A stretch of DNA of 64,000 nucleotides from an uncultured Fluviicola sp. Lineage in GTDB: Bacteria; Bacteroidota; Bacteroidia; Flavobacteriales_D; Crocinitomicaceae. Below, one piece after another: positions 49,144 through 58,056 of the stretch (position 1 is its first letter; every line of letters begins with the position of its first letter). Where the stretch lies: NCBI RefSeq assembly GCF_902168135.1, contig NZ_CABHOL010000017.1:124001-188000 (forward strand). The letters run 5' to 3'. A program made the position numbers and the translations under genes. The notes beneath the pieces are model-generated. The model saw only the letters and a program-made list of their open reading frames with translations. It did not search any database and had not been told where the DNA came from.

Positions 49144-51451
49144 ATTCGATATCCAGGATCGTTAATTTCGCAAATTTCAGAAGCAGGGTTTTAGCTCCTG
49201 CATGCGGGAAGAATATGGTTGCTTTTCGGTCGACACCGCTTCCCTCCAGCTTGGTTACTTTTCCTTTTCCGAAACGTTCATGCTCAACATTGTATCCAAC
49301 TTTGATGTCAATATTGGAATCTCCGGCACCGGCTTTTGAATTCAATTCTGACATGCTTTTTAATCCTCGTGGGCTTGTCTGAGCACTTGTAGCTCCGGGC
49401 ATTCTGTTTAGTCCGCCTGTAAATGGTCTGTCGAATCCGCTTCTGCCTGAATTTAAAGAACGTCCCCCGCCCTGAGGAGCGCCGTATGCGGTTTCAAAAC
49501 TTAAATAATCCGGATCGATTTCAGAGATAAACCGGCTTGGTTCCGATGTGATCAGGTTTCCCCATTGAAAACGCGAAGCTGCATAGGAAATCGTACAGTT
49601 CTTTTCAGCTCTGGTTACTGCGACATAGAATAAACGTCTTTCTTCCTCCAATTCTGTTCGTGAATTGATAGAAAGCTGGGAAGGGAACAGGTTTTCTTCC
49701 AGACCAACCAGGTAAACATGCTTGAACTCCAATCCTTTGCTGGAGTGAATGGTCATTAAGCTGATCTTGTTTTTGTCTTCTTCTTTTTCGTTATCGGCAT
49801 CGGTCAATAATGCGACGTCAATCATAAAGTCGGCTAGTGTTGCAGGCTCTTCATCGCCTCTCTGAACACTGAATTCTTTGATCGCTGCCAATAATTCCTC
49901 AATGTTCTGGTAGCGTTCTACTTCTTCCGGACCTTTGTCTTTTTCAGAATATAGTTCTTTTAAAATACCGGAACTCTTCGCAATGGTTTGAGCCAATTGA
50001 TAAGCGTTTTGAGAATTCAGCTGTGCAGTAAAGCTTTGGATCATGATCACAAACTCCGAAATCTTTTGCTTGGTTGCATTTGGAATGGAAACCGGGTATT
50101 TCCCCCATTCGGAGATTACATCCCAGATAGCAACGTTATAGTGATTGGCAGCAATGATAATGTTTTCCCAGGATGTTTTCCCGATCCCGCGTTTCGGATA
50201 ATTAATCACCCGTTTTAAAGCCTCTTCGTCCTTTTGGTTTGCTGTAAGCCGGAAATAAGCCAGAATATCCTTGATCTCTTTGCGCTGGTAAAATGAAAGT
50301 CCGCCATAAATCTTGTATGGAATGTTCATTTTTCGCAAGGCTTCCTCGAATGCACGGGATTGACGGTTTGTTCGGTAAAGGATTGCAAAATCGGTCCAGT
50401 CGCCACTTTCCTGGTGCTTGACATCAAAGATCTTGTTGGCAATGATCTTACCTTCCTCGTTGTCTGTCATGGCGCGGATCACACGGATCAGGTTTCCTTT
50501 GTCGTTATTGGTCCAAACACTTTTTTTGATTTGTTCCTTGTTCTTGGAAATAACACTGTTCGCAGCGTCGACAATCGTCTGGGTGCTTCGGTAGTTTTGC
50601 TCCAATTTATACAAGCTGTAATCCGGGTAGTCATTCCGGAAGTTCAGGATGTTCTGAATGTTTGCTCCGCGGAAAGAGTAAATACTTTGTGCGTCATCAC
50701 CGACAACACAGATGTTTTCGTAAACAGCGGCAAGCTTTTTTACGATCAGGTACTGTGCGTAATTGGTATCCTGGTACTCATCTACCAATATGTACTTGAA
50801 TTTATGCTGGTAGTGTGAAAGCACATCCGGAAAATCGCGGAGAAGTAAATTGGTTTGGTACAAAAGATCATCGAAATCCATAGCTCCGGCCTTGAAGCAA
50901 CGAACGGCATAAGCTTTATAGATTCGTCCCAATTCAGGGCGCTGACTTTGCTTGTCCTCGTCCATGATTTCCGGATTTTGCAAATAATCGTCTGCTGAAA
51001 GCAGGTTGTTTTTTGCTGCCGAAATACGTCCGTAAATCATGCTTGGTTTGTAGATCTTGTCATCAAGATTTAGTTCTTTGACAATATCTTTTAACAGGCT
51101 TTTGGTATCCTGTGTATCATAAATCGTGAAGTTTTGAGGGTACCCCAAACGGTCTGCATTGATCCTGAGAATGCGTGAAAATACCGAGTGGAAAGTCCCC
51201 ATGGTGATGTTTTTTGCTTCTCCGGGACCTATAATTGAACCGATTCGTTCGGTCATTTCTTTTGCTGCTTTATTGGTAAAAGTCAACGCCAGGATGTTAA
51301 ACGGATCAATGCCTTTATCGATCATGTATGCGATCCGCATGGTCAGTACCCTTGTTTTCCCGGAACCTGCTCCGGCAATGACCATGGTTGGCCCTTCAAA
51401 GTTCTCTACTGCAATGCGTTGGCTTTCGTTTAATCCGTCTAAATAATTCAT
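49142..51451 (-). CDS. uvrD: UvrD/PcrA-type superfamily I DNA helicase
   Basis: A 769-residue 3'-5' DNA helicase of the UvrD/PcrA/Rep group, acting in nucleotide-excision and mismatch repair and in fork maintenance. It shows the opening LNESQRIAVENFEGPTMVIAG, Walker A GAGSGKTRVL, motif II VDEYQDTN, VVGDDAQSIYSFRGAN, LEQNYRSTQTIVDAAN and VTRAEKNCTISYA. The C-terminal tail (from about residue 650) carries a helicase-associated SH3-like part ending VKLEGSGVDRKATIFFP. The choice between uvrD and pcrA names is not decided by sequence. A promoter box five bases before the ATG implies a very short or absent leader. Confidence 0.94.
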   Translation of the reverse strand: MNYLDGLNESQRIAVENFEGPTMVIAGAGSGKTRVLTMRIAYMIDKGIDPFNILALTFTNKAAKEMTERIGSIIGPGEAKNITMGTFHSVFSRILRINADRLGYPQNFTIYDTQDTKSLLKDIVKELNLDDKIYKPSMIYGRISAAKNNLLSADDYLQNPEIMDEDKQSQRPELGRIYKAYAVRCFKAGAMDFDDLLYQTNLLLRDFPDVLSHYQHKFKYILVDEYQDTNYAQYLIVKKLAAVYENICVVGDDAQSIYSFRGANIQNILNFRNDYPDYSLYKLEQNYRSTQTIVDAANSVISKNKEQIKKSVWTNNDKGNLIRVIRAMTDNEEGKIIANKIFDVKHQESGDWTDFAILYRTNRQSRAFEEALRKMNIPYKIYGGLSFYQRKEIKDILAYFRLTANQKDEEALKRVINYPKRGIGKTSWENIIIAANHYNVAIWDVISEWGKYPVSIPNATKQKISEFVIMIQSFTAQLNSQNAYQLAQTIAKSSGILKELYSEKDKGPEEVERYQNIEELLAAIKEFSVQRGDEEPATLADFMIDVALLTDADNEKEEDKNKISLMTIHSSKGLEFKHVYLVGLEENLFPSQLSINSRTELEEERRLFYVAVTRAEKNCTISYAASRFQWGNLITSEPSRFISEIDPDYLSFETAYGAPQGGGRSLNSGRSGFDRPFTGGLNRMPGATSAQTSPRGLKSMSELNSKAGAGDSNIDIKVGYNVEHERFGKGKVTKLEGSGVDRKATIFFPHAGAKTLLLKFAKLTILDIE

Positions 51452-51456
51452 GATTA

Positions 51457-51464
51457 CAAAGTTA
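51457..51464 (-). promoter_or_regulatory. Candidate -7 element TAACTTTG for uvrD
   Basis: A perfect TAnnTTTG box five bases before the ATG. Near -33 there is TTTAAA rather than TTG. Confidence 0.5.
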
Positions 51465-51581
51465 GAACATTGAAGGATTTAAACGATGATCCGAGTCGTG
51501 TAATTTTCCGTAAAAGTTTAATTTTGATACTAAGTTTTAAGGTTTGTCCTCAAATCACCTTTGCATCTTCAATAATGAATT

Positions 51582-53012
51582 ATGAGATTCTTTCTTTTTA
51601 CCATACTTCTGATTTCTGTATGTTCGTTCGGGCAGAATTTGGGAATTCACCCGGTTTCCAACGAATATCAAAAACCAACAGATCCGTTAGTTCTCCGGAA
51701 ATTGGAGAAATGGCAGGACCAAAAGTTCGGGATCATTATTCACTGGGGATTGTATGCCGTTCCCGGAATTATTGAATCCTGGTCTATTTGTTCGGAGGAC
51801 TGGATTACAAGAGACAGCACATCCTCATACGACGACTACAAAAAATGGTATTTCGGACTGAAAGATTCATTAAACCCGGTGAATTTTAATCCGGAGAGAT
51901 GGGCGGATATTTCTAAAAGAGCCGGAATGCGTTACCTGGTTTTCACAACCAAACACCACGATGGCTTTTGTATGTTCGATACGAAACAAACGGCTTTTAA
52001 GATTACGAACGGCCCATTTGCATCAAATCCGAAAGCGGATGTGTTGAAGCACGTTTTTTCTGCTTACCGCAAAGAAGGATTTATGATCGGGGCGTATTTT
52101 TCAAAACCCGACTGGCACAATGAAAATTATTGGTGGCCTTTGTATGCTACACCCAACCGGAACAACAATTATGACACGCGAAAACATCCCTGGCGCTGGC
52201 AGCAATTCCAGGATTATACATTTAAGCAAATCCAGGAAATTGTAACCGGTTATGGAAACGTGGATGTTTTATGGCTAGACGGCGGATGGGTGCGTCCTAA
52301 GAATACAATTGACGAAGAAGTGCTCTCCTGGGGTGCCCCGATTCCGGACTGGAGTCAGGAACTGGATATTGCCAAAATAGCGCAAATGGCACGAACTAAT
52401 CAGCCCGGAATGATTGTGGTCGACAGAACCGTTCAGGGACCATACGAGAATTATCAAACCCCGGAACATTCGATCCCTGAAAAGAAACTCGATAATCCCT
52501 GGGAAACATGTATGCCGCTTTGTAACAATTGGGGCTATGTTCCAAATGATGAAATGAAAACTAAGGAAAGAGTGATCAAAACATTGGTGGAAGTGGTTGC
52601 AAAAGGAGGAAATCTTCTTTTGGGAGTAGGGCCGGATGCTACAGGTGAAATACCTGAGAGGGTAAAGAATCGAATGCTTGAAATAGGTGCGTGGCTTGAT
52701 ATAAATAGAGATGCTATTTATGAAACGAGAACACTGGATCACTACCGGGAGGATGCTATTTATTTCACACAAAATAAAAAGAAGCAAAGGACATATGCAC
52801 TGGTCTTTTCCAAAGAGGCTGTGATCGATGGGAACACGATTTCCTGGACGGGAAATATTCCGAAGAAAGGGAGCAAACTGGTCTTTTTGCCAACCAATGA
52901 CAAATTGAAATGGAAAGTGAAGAACGGTAAAGTAATTGTTCAGCTTTCTCAATATATCTTAAGTACCAGTGATGTAAATCCGGTTTGGGCCTTCGCTTTT
53001 GAAGCGGAGTGA
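51582..53012 (+). CDS. Alpha-L-fucosidase, glycoside hydrolase family 29
   Basis: A 476-residue secreted enzyme that releases L-fucose from glycans with retention of configuration. A signal peptide (MRFFLFTILLISVCSFGQ) precedes a GH29 catalytic barrel with FGIIIHWGLYAVPG, RYLVFTTKHHDGFCMFDT, and the nucleophile Asp233 in DVLWLDGGW. The C-terminal beta domain ends SDVNPVWAFAFEAE. There is no T9SS tail, so it is probably periplasmic. It converges with the GH3 gene: the two stop codons are directly adjacent. Together they suggest use of a fucosylated polysaccharide, although no SusCD pair is nearby. Confidence 0.9.
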   Translation: MRFFLFTILLISVCSFGQNLGIHPVSNEYQKPTDPLVLRKLEKWQDQKFGIIIHWGLYAVPGIIESWSICSEDWITRDSTSSYDDYKKWYFGLKDSLNPVNFNPERWADISKRAGMRYLVFTTKHHDGFCMFDTKQTAFKITNGPFASNPKADVLKHVFSAYRKEGFMIGAYFSKPDWHNENYWWPLYATPNRNNNYDTRKHPWRWQQFQDYTFKQIQEIVTGYGNVDVLWLDGGWVRPKNTIDEEVLSWGAPIPDWSQELDIAKIAQMARTNQPGMIVVDRTVQGPYENYQTPEHSIPEKKLDNPWETCMPLCNNWGYVPNDEMKTKERVIKTLVEVVAKGGNLLLGVGPDATGEIPERVKNRMLEIGAWLDINRDAIYETRTLDHYREDAIYFTQNKKKQRTYALVFSKEAVIDGNTISWTGNIPKKGSKLVFLPTNDKLKWKVKNGKVIVQLSQYILSTSDVNPVWAFAFEAE

Positions 53013-55649
53013 TTAATGAACTTCCAGGTTTGCTTTCAGAGGTAAATCTCTGGAAGAAGAACCTATCATAATACGGAATTCTCCGGGTTCAACTACTGGT
53101 TTCAGATTCATATCCAATTGTTCTAATAATTCCGGAGTGATCTCAAATACTACTTCTTTTTCTTCTCCTGCTTTGAGACGGATGCGCTGGAAACCTTTTA
53201 ACTCCTGTACAGGCCGGGCAACTGAGCTCAGGATATCTTTGATATACAACTGAACGATCTCGTCACCTTCGTAGCTTCCTGTGTTTTTAAGCCTGAACCG
53301 AACAGTAGTCTTTTCATTACTGGCAATACTTGAGCGATCCAAATGCAGATTAGAATACTTGAATTGGGTGTAACTCAATCCGAATCCGAAAGGGAATAAA
53401 GGTTGCCCGCTAAGATTGTTGTAATCATTTCCGCGTCCTGTGGGCTGGTGATTGTAAACCAAAGGAAGTTGTGCTTCGTTCAGAGGGAAAGTGATCGGTA
53501 GTTTCCCACTTGGGTTTATTTCTCCGAACAGAAAATCAGTAACAGCTTTTCCACCTTGCTGTCCCGGATACCATAGCATGGCAACTGCTTCGGTTTCGTT
53601 GATCCAGTTTTCCATGGTTACGGCACTTCCTCCAACGATTAACACAATGACCGGTGTGCCCGTTTTATTCAGAGCCCGGATCAATTCTTCCTGGTGTCCC
53701 GGAAGTTTTAAGGATGCCCTGTCCAGGAATTCGCCTTCTGTTATTCCGGCAACTACAATTGCTACATCTGCTTTTTTAGCCAATTTGACACTTTTGTCGA
53801 TTTCCTTTTTCCAGTCTGTTTTTACTGGTGTATTCCAAAGCAGTTTGATCTTCCCTTCACCCTGTGTTTCATGAAATTCAACCCGGACCGCATATTTCTT
53901 TCCTTTTTTGAAGGAATAGTTTACCAGGTCCTGGTGATAAGATTGTTTGCTCCAACGGTCAATGAGGATTTTGTTGTCCAAATACAAACGGAATCCGTCA
54001 TTTCCTTCCAGTCCGATTTGGAATTCGCCACTCTCGGGAGCAGTTAATTCTCCGGTCCAGCACACACTGTAATGATCTGACTTCAGTTTCTCATGTGGGG
54101 AATACAATGTCCAGTGAAAATCGACTTGTCCGTCTTGTTGTTCCAATACAGGATTTTCCGAAAGTTCCGGATTATCATAATAACAAGCTTTCAGTCCGGG
54201 TTTTCCCTCGGTACTTAAATACATGGATTGTATTACTTCGTAAGAGTCATTGGTTCGTTTTGCACCTTCGGAGTAAAGGATGTTTCCGCTTTTTCCAACA
54301 TACTCTTTTAATCCATCCAAAATAGAAGTTTTTTGATAGCCTGGTCCGCTATATCCACCCAATCTTGCTTCGATCGCATCGGTTCCGAAAACTGCAATAG
54401 TTCCGGTGTAGGTAGAAAGTGGAAGTGTGCGTTTTTCGTTTTTCAAAAGAACAATAGACTCGTCAGCAACTTGTTTGCTTAGCTGTTCACCATTGGATTG
54501 AAGTATCTCTTCATTTATTTTCTCGGAAACGTATGGGTGTTCAAATAACCCTAATTCGAATTTTGCGCGGAGTATACGTGAAACTGCGTCATCCAGTCTT
54601 TTCTCATCAACCAGTCCGTTTGCGAAAGCCGGATAAAACAAATCCGCGTGATTGATGTCGGTTTGAAAAATGACATCCATTCCTGCATTGATGGAATGTG
54701 CACCACTTTCAGCATAGTCTTTGGCTGTTTTGTGCAGCACCAGCTCGCCGCCAACCGCATTGGCGTCGGAAATAACAAATCCTTTGAATTTCCATTCATT
54801 TTTCAATTTTTCGGTCAGCAGCCAGCTATTGGAAGAGCAGGCTGTTCCGTTGAGAGAATTATAAGCTGTCATAATAGAACGGGCATTCCCCAGGTGGATT
54901 GTCTGCTTAAACGGAACAAAATGGGTTTCTTCCAGGAAACGTTCGCTTAAGTGGATAGGATAGCTGTCTCGGCCGCCGTCACCTACATTGGCAATAAAAT
55001 GTTTCGGTGTTGTGATAATGCCGCGCGATTCAAATGCCCGGATAAATGCCAGCCCTATTTGAGTGGTTAAAAAAGGATCTTCGCCATAAGTTTCTTCGAT
55101 GCGGCCCCAACGGACATCTGTTGCCAGATTAATGACCGGAGAAAGGATCTGCCGGATACCGCGAACTTTGCATTCTTCTGCAATGTGTCCGGCTGCTTGT
55201 TTGATCAAAGTGGTGTCCCAGGTTGCAGCCATTGCGATAGCCTGTGGAAAGCTTGCTGCGTTATTTCGTACCAGTCCGTGAAGTGCTTCGTCAAAAGGGA
55301 TCATGGGAATTCCAAGACGTGTTTTTTCCACCAGGTAATGTTGGGTTGTGTTGATCTTCCGGATAAGTGTCAGAGCGTTGTCTGAAGTGTTGTAATTCAG
55401 TAACTGCCCGCCGGCATCTCCCTGTGAACTTGCGCTGAGTTGCAGTCCGAAAATTCCGTGTTTGAGTTTTCCGCTAGTTGTGTCACCGTCCGATGGCACC
55501 ATGAATACCTGCCAGAACTTTTCTTCGGGGGTCATTCGGTTTAAAAGATCTTTGACCCGGACTTCTACGGGTTGTGTGGGATCTTTATACAACTGCCCGA
55601 AAGCGGCTGGAACCAGCATCATCAAAAGGGAGAACAGGAAATACTTCAT
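53013..55649 (-). CDS. Glycoside hydrolase family 3 beta-glycosidase with PA14 domain
   Basis: An 878-residue secreted beta-glucosidase or beta-xylosidase type enzyme. A signal peptide (MKYFLFSLLMMLVPAAFGQ) precedes the barrel domain. The predicted nucleophile is Asp in FKGFVISDANAVGGE, near residue 294. The second GH3 domain, an inserted PA14 domain (about 465-610, KACYYDNPELSENPVLEQ, YSFKKGKKYAVRVEFHE) and a C-terminal fibronectin-like domain (VRFRLKNTGSYEGDEIVQL) follow. The PA14 insertion often binds sugars and adjusts specificity. The exact linkage is not predicted. The promoter box TAAATTTG sits four bases before the ATG. Confidence 0.92.
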   Translation of the reverse strand: MKYFLFSLLMMLVPAAFGQLYKDPTQPVEVRVKDLLNRMTPEEKFWQVFMVPSDGDTTSGKLKHGIFGLQLSASSQGDAGGQLLNYNTSDNALTLIRKINTTQHYLVEKTRLGIPMIPFDEALHGLVRNNAASFPQAIAMAATWDTTLIKQAAGHIAEECKVRGIRQILSPVINLATDVRWGRIEETYGEDPFLTTQIGLAFIRAFESRGIITTPKHFIANVGDGGRDSYPIHLSERFLEETHFVPFKQTIHLGNARSIMTAYNSLNGTACSSNSWLLTEKLKNEWKFKGFVISDANAVGGELVLHKTAKDYAESGAHSINAGMDVIFQTDINHADLFYPAFANGLVDEKRLDDAVSRILRAKFELGLFEHPYVSEKINEEILQSNGEQLSKQVADESIVLLKNEKRTLPLSTYTGTIAVFGTDAIEARLGGYSGPGYQKTSILDGLKEYVGKSGNILYSEGAKRTNDSYEVIQSMYLSTEGKPGLKACYYDNPELSENPVLEQQDGQVDFHWTLYSPHEKLKSDHYSVCWTGELTAPESGEFQIGLEGNDGFRLYLDNKILIDRWSKQSYHQDLVNYSFKKGKKYAVRVEFHETQGEGKIKLLWNTPVKTDWKKEIDKSVKLAKKADVAIVVAGITEGEFLDRASLKLPGHQEELIRALNKTGTPVIVLIVGGSAVTMENWINETEAVAMLWYPGQQGGKAVTDFLFGEINPSGKLPITFPLNEAQLPLVYNHQPTGRGNDYNNLSGQPLFPFGFGLSYTQFKYSNLHLDRSSIASNEKTTVRFRLKNTGSYEGDEIVQLYIKDILSSVARPVQELKGFQRIRLKAGEEKEVVFEITPELLEQLDMNLKPVVEPGEFRIMIGSSSRDLPLKANLEVH

Positions 55650-55653
55650 GTAA

Positions 55654-55661
55654 CAAATTTA
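55654..55661 (-). promoter_or_regulatory. Candidate -7 element TAAATTTG for the GH3 gene
   Basis: A perfect TAnnTTTG box with only TTAC between it and the ATG at 55649. No TTG is seen at -33. Confidence 0.5.
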
Positions 55662-55715
55662 ATTTATTTGGTTAATTTCATCGTGGAAAGCCAATTGTCA
55701 ACTATCTCGGATCTT

Positions 55716-56681
55716 ATGAAAAGAACAGGAATGAAATTATTCACAGTGCTTATTGCTGGTTTGTACCTGGTATCATGTTCTTCTCCCTCACCTGAAAAAG
55801 AAGCAAAGGAAGGGAAGAACGAAGTAAATGAAGTTACAGACACAAGAGATTTATTGAAAGATTATAAAACTTTTATCGCTTCCCTTGATTCGAAAAGTGA
55901 GAAGTCGGTAACCTTAGCAGCTGAAAAGTATGCCGAATTGTTTTCAGGCGCCAATCAGGGATTATGTGACAGCGCTTATGTTGTTTTTGATCAGTTGTAT
56001 GAAAAGATAGAAGGCAGTCTGAATGAAAAGCTGATGAATGACTCTTTTTTTGAAGATTTCCCATGTATTACTTTTGATAGTTTGGGAGTAAGGGAGGAAC
56101 CCTTTGAGAAGAAGTATGTTCCTTTTAGAAAAAGCATTGAAAAGAATGGGTTCAGGATAGACTGTCCGGAAGGAATGGTTGAAATAGGACAAAACAGATC
56201 GTTTGTTTCAAAACATTTTTACACTTTCGTTTCACCGGTAATGAAAGAGTACCTGGAAGGGCTTCGACAAGAAACCGACGAAGTGTTTAGCGTTGATGCT
56301 GGAATTGTTATTTCTCCGCAACAGTATGCGGACCGCTTGGTTTGGTGGGAGAATTTCAATAAGAAGAACCCGGATTTTATGTTGTCTAAAAACGCTCAGT
56401 CAATTCAGAAGTATCTGTTTACTTTCTTTTTACTGGGAATGGACAACACCCCTTTGATCAATCATTTTACCGATGATAATGGTGTTGAGAAACAAGAATT
56501 GGATTCCTACTTTGAAGATGCATACGCTTATCTGAACAAGAAATACCCGAATTCGGAATCGAATGCATTGGTGAAGCCTTACAAAATGACCGTTTTGAAG
56601 AATGATGCAGCAAAAAGGGAACGATTGATCAAGACTTATACGAATCGTGGTTTGATGATTGATTTCTCAAAGGAGTATTGA
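55716..56681 (+). CDS. Lipoprotein of unknown function
   Basis: A 321-residue lipoprotein. The signal MKRTGMKLFTVLIAGLYLVSC has the lipobox LVSC, and the start at 55716 is preferred because the 48 codons further upstream in the same frame lie inside the GH3 gene or the gap between the two genes. MKLFTV at 55731 is an alternative. A charged linker (about 22-45, PEKEAKEGKNEVNEVTDTR) is followed by a mostly helical soluble part with two cysteines near its centre (GLCDSAYVVFDQ, DFPCITFDSLG). No known family was recognised. It stands alone, diverging from GH3. Confidence 0.72.
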   Translation: MKRTGMKLFTVLIAGLYLVSCSSPSPEKEAKEGKNEVNEVTDTRDLLKDYKTFIASLDSKSEKSVTLAAEKYAELFSGANQGLCDSAYVVFDQLYEKIEGSLNEKLMNDSFFEDFPCITFDSLGVREEPFEKKYVPFRKSIEKNGFRIDCPEGMVEIGQNRSFVSKHFYTFVSPVMKEYLEGLRQETDEVFSVDAGIVISPQQYADRLVWWENFNKKNPDFMLSKNAQSIQKYLFTFFLLGMDNTPLINHFTDDNGVEKQELDSYFEDAYAYLNKKYPNSESNALVKPYKMTVLKNDAAKRERLIKTYTNRGLMIDFSKEY

Positions 56682-56732
56682 CATGGCTTTTAGAATAGAG
56701 TAAATCCTAACTCCAAAAAAAAGCTAAAAGGA

Positions 56733-56762
56733 TTTGTTAAAAAGCGAATCTGTTTATCTTTG
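56733..56762 (+). promoter_or_regulatory. Promoter for the KAS III-like gene (TTTG, 18 bases, TATCTTTG)
   Basis: TTTG at 56733-56736 and TATCTTTG at 56755-56762. The open frame of the gene extends upstream into this promoter (to 56760), so the ATG at 56841 is the real start, with a leader of about 72 bases. Confidence 0.75.
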
Positions 56763-56840
56763 TCAAAGCATCCCCTGCTCCTGGTGGAGAAACAAATACC
56801 CCTGAGCTTCTGTAATTATTATAATAACGTTTTAGATAAT

Positions 56841-57902
56841 ATGAAAAGTGTAATTACAGGTATCGGAAGATATATTCCCGCAGTAATCAAGACAAATGCT
56901 GATTTTGCATTGCATAAATTTTATGACGAAAATCAGCAATCCATTCCTTTAAAGCCTGAGGTAATTGCTCAGAAGTTTGAAACCATCACGGGTATCGAAG
57001 AGCGCCGTTATGCGACAGAAGACCTGAATTGTTCGGATATGGCTGCTATTGCTGCTGCGGATGCGATCCGTGACGGGAACTGTGACCCGGAAACCATTGA
57101 TCAGATTATCGTAGCGCATAATTTCGGGGATGTGATCAAGCATACGATCCAAACGGATATGATCCCGTCAATTGCTTCAAGAGTGAAACACAGTTTGGGG
57201 ATCAAGAACCCGAACTGCGTGGCTTACGACTTGATTTTCGGCTGTCCGGGCTGGCTGCAGGGACTCATTCAGGCACATGCATTCATCCAGGCAGGAATGG
57301 CGAAGAAATGTTTGGTGATCGGGGCAGAGGCATTGAGCCGTGTTTTGGACCAGCACGACCGGGACAGCATGATCTTTTCAGATGGGGCAGGAGCAACGAT
57401 CTTAGAGCTGCAGGATTCGGATTCGGGAATACTTTCTTTCAGTGCACAAAGCCATTGTGAAGATGAGGTGACTTATTTGAATTTGGGAAAATCTAACTTT
57501 CCGGAATCGGACCCAAGAATCCGCTATGTGAAAATGAAAGGCCGGAAGGTATATGAGTACGCCATCAAGAACGTACCGCTTGCCATGAAAGATTGTCTGG
57601 ATAAAGCAGGTATTCAGATCCAGGATGTGAAAAAGATCTTTATCCATCAGGCAAATGAAAAGCTGGATGAAGCCATTGTCCGAGAGCTGTATAAATTGTA
57701 TGGGGTCACTGAAATGCCAAAACACGTGATGCCGATGAATATTCACAAACTGGGAAACAGTTCGGTGGCTACCATTCCTACCTTATTAAGTATGGTGAAG
57801 CGGGAGGAGTTGAACGGATATAAAATCACGGAAGGAGATATCGTTCTGTTCGCATCTGTGGGAGCCGGAATGAATATCAATGCGGTTTGTTACAGGGTTT
57901 GA
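56841..57902 (+). CDS. 3-oxoacyl-ACP synthase III-like enzyme
   Basis: A 353-residue thiolase-fold condensing enzyme. The catalytic triad is Cys135 in IFGCPGWLQ, His in IFIHQANEKLDEA, and Asn in NIHKLGNSSVATI, so it should be active. The usual FabH cysteine context is CAGF; here it is CPGW, which would change the acyl pocket. The opening MKSVITGIGRYIPAVIKTN and C-terminal FASVGAGMNINAVCYRV are KAS III-like. It could start fatty-acid synthesis or condense another acyl chain. It is monocistronic and not near fabD. A FabH name is withheld because the active-site context differs. Confidence 0.85.
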   Translation: MKSVITGIGRYIPAVIKTNADFALHKFYDENQQSIPLKPEVIAQKFETITGIEERRYATEDLNCSDMAAIAAADAIRDGNCDPETIDQIIVAHNFGDVIKHTIQTDMIPSIASRVKHSLGIKNPNCVAYDLIFGCPGWLQGLIQAHAFIQAGMAKKCLVIGAEALSRVLDQHDRDSMIFSDGAGATILELQDSDSGILSFSAQSHCEDEVTYLNLGKSNFPESDPRIRYVKMKGRKVYEYAIKNVPLAMKDCLDKAGIQIQDVKKIFIHQANEKLDEAIVRELYKLYGVTEMPKHVMPMNIHKLGNSSVATIPTLLSMVKREELNGYKITEGDIVLFASVGAGMNINAVCYRV

Positions 57903-57998
57903 TAATCCCATAGATACGTTGATTCTGCAGGTAATCTAAAGTTGATTTGAATAGATGAAGACCATTCAGATTCAGAACAAATAATAAAAGTTTTAAGC

Positions 57999-58034
57999 AA
58001 CCAAAAAGCGGCCTAGCAAAGCCGCTTTTTGGTT
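57999..58034. terminator. Bidirectional terminator between the KAS III-like and 58-60 kb genes
   Basis: AACCAAAAAGCGGC/GCCGCTTTTTGGTT perfect 14-bp arms with an 8-base loop, between convergent genes. Confidence 0.9.
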
Positions 58035-58056
58035 CAATAGTTTCATTAATTCCAAA

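Noticed and set aside
51582-55649. A polysaccharide utilisation locus around GH29 and GH3
   Set aside because: No SusC/SusD pair, sulfatase or linked regulator is present, and the two genes are convergent rather than co-transcribed.
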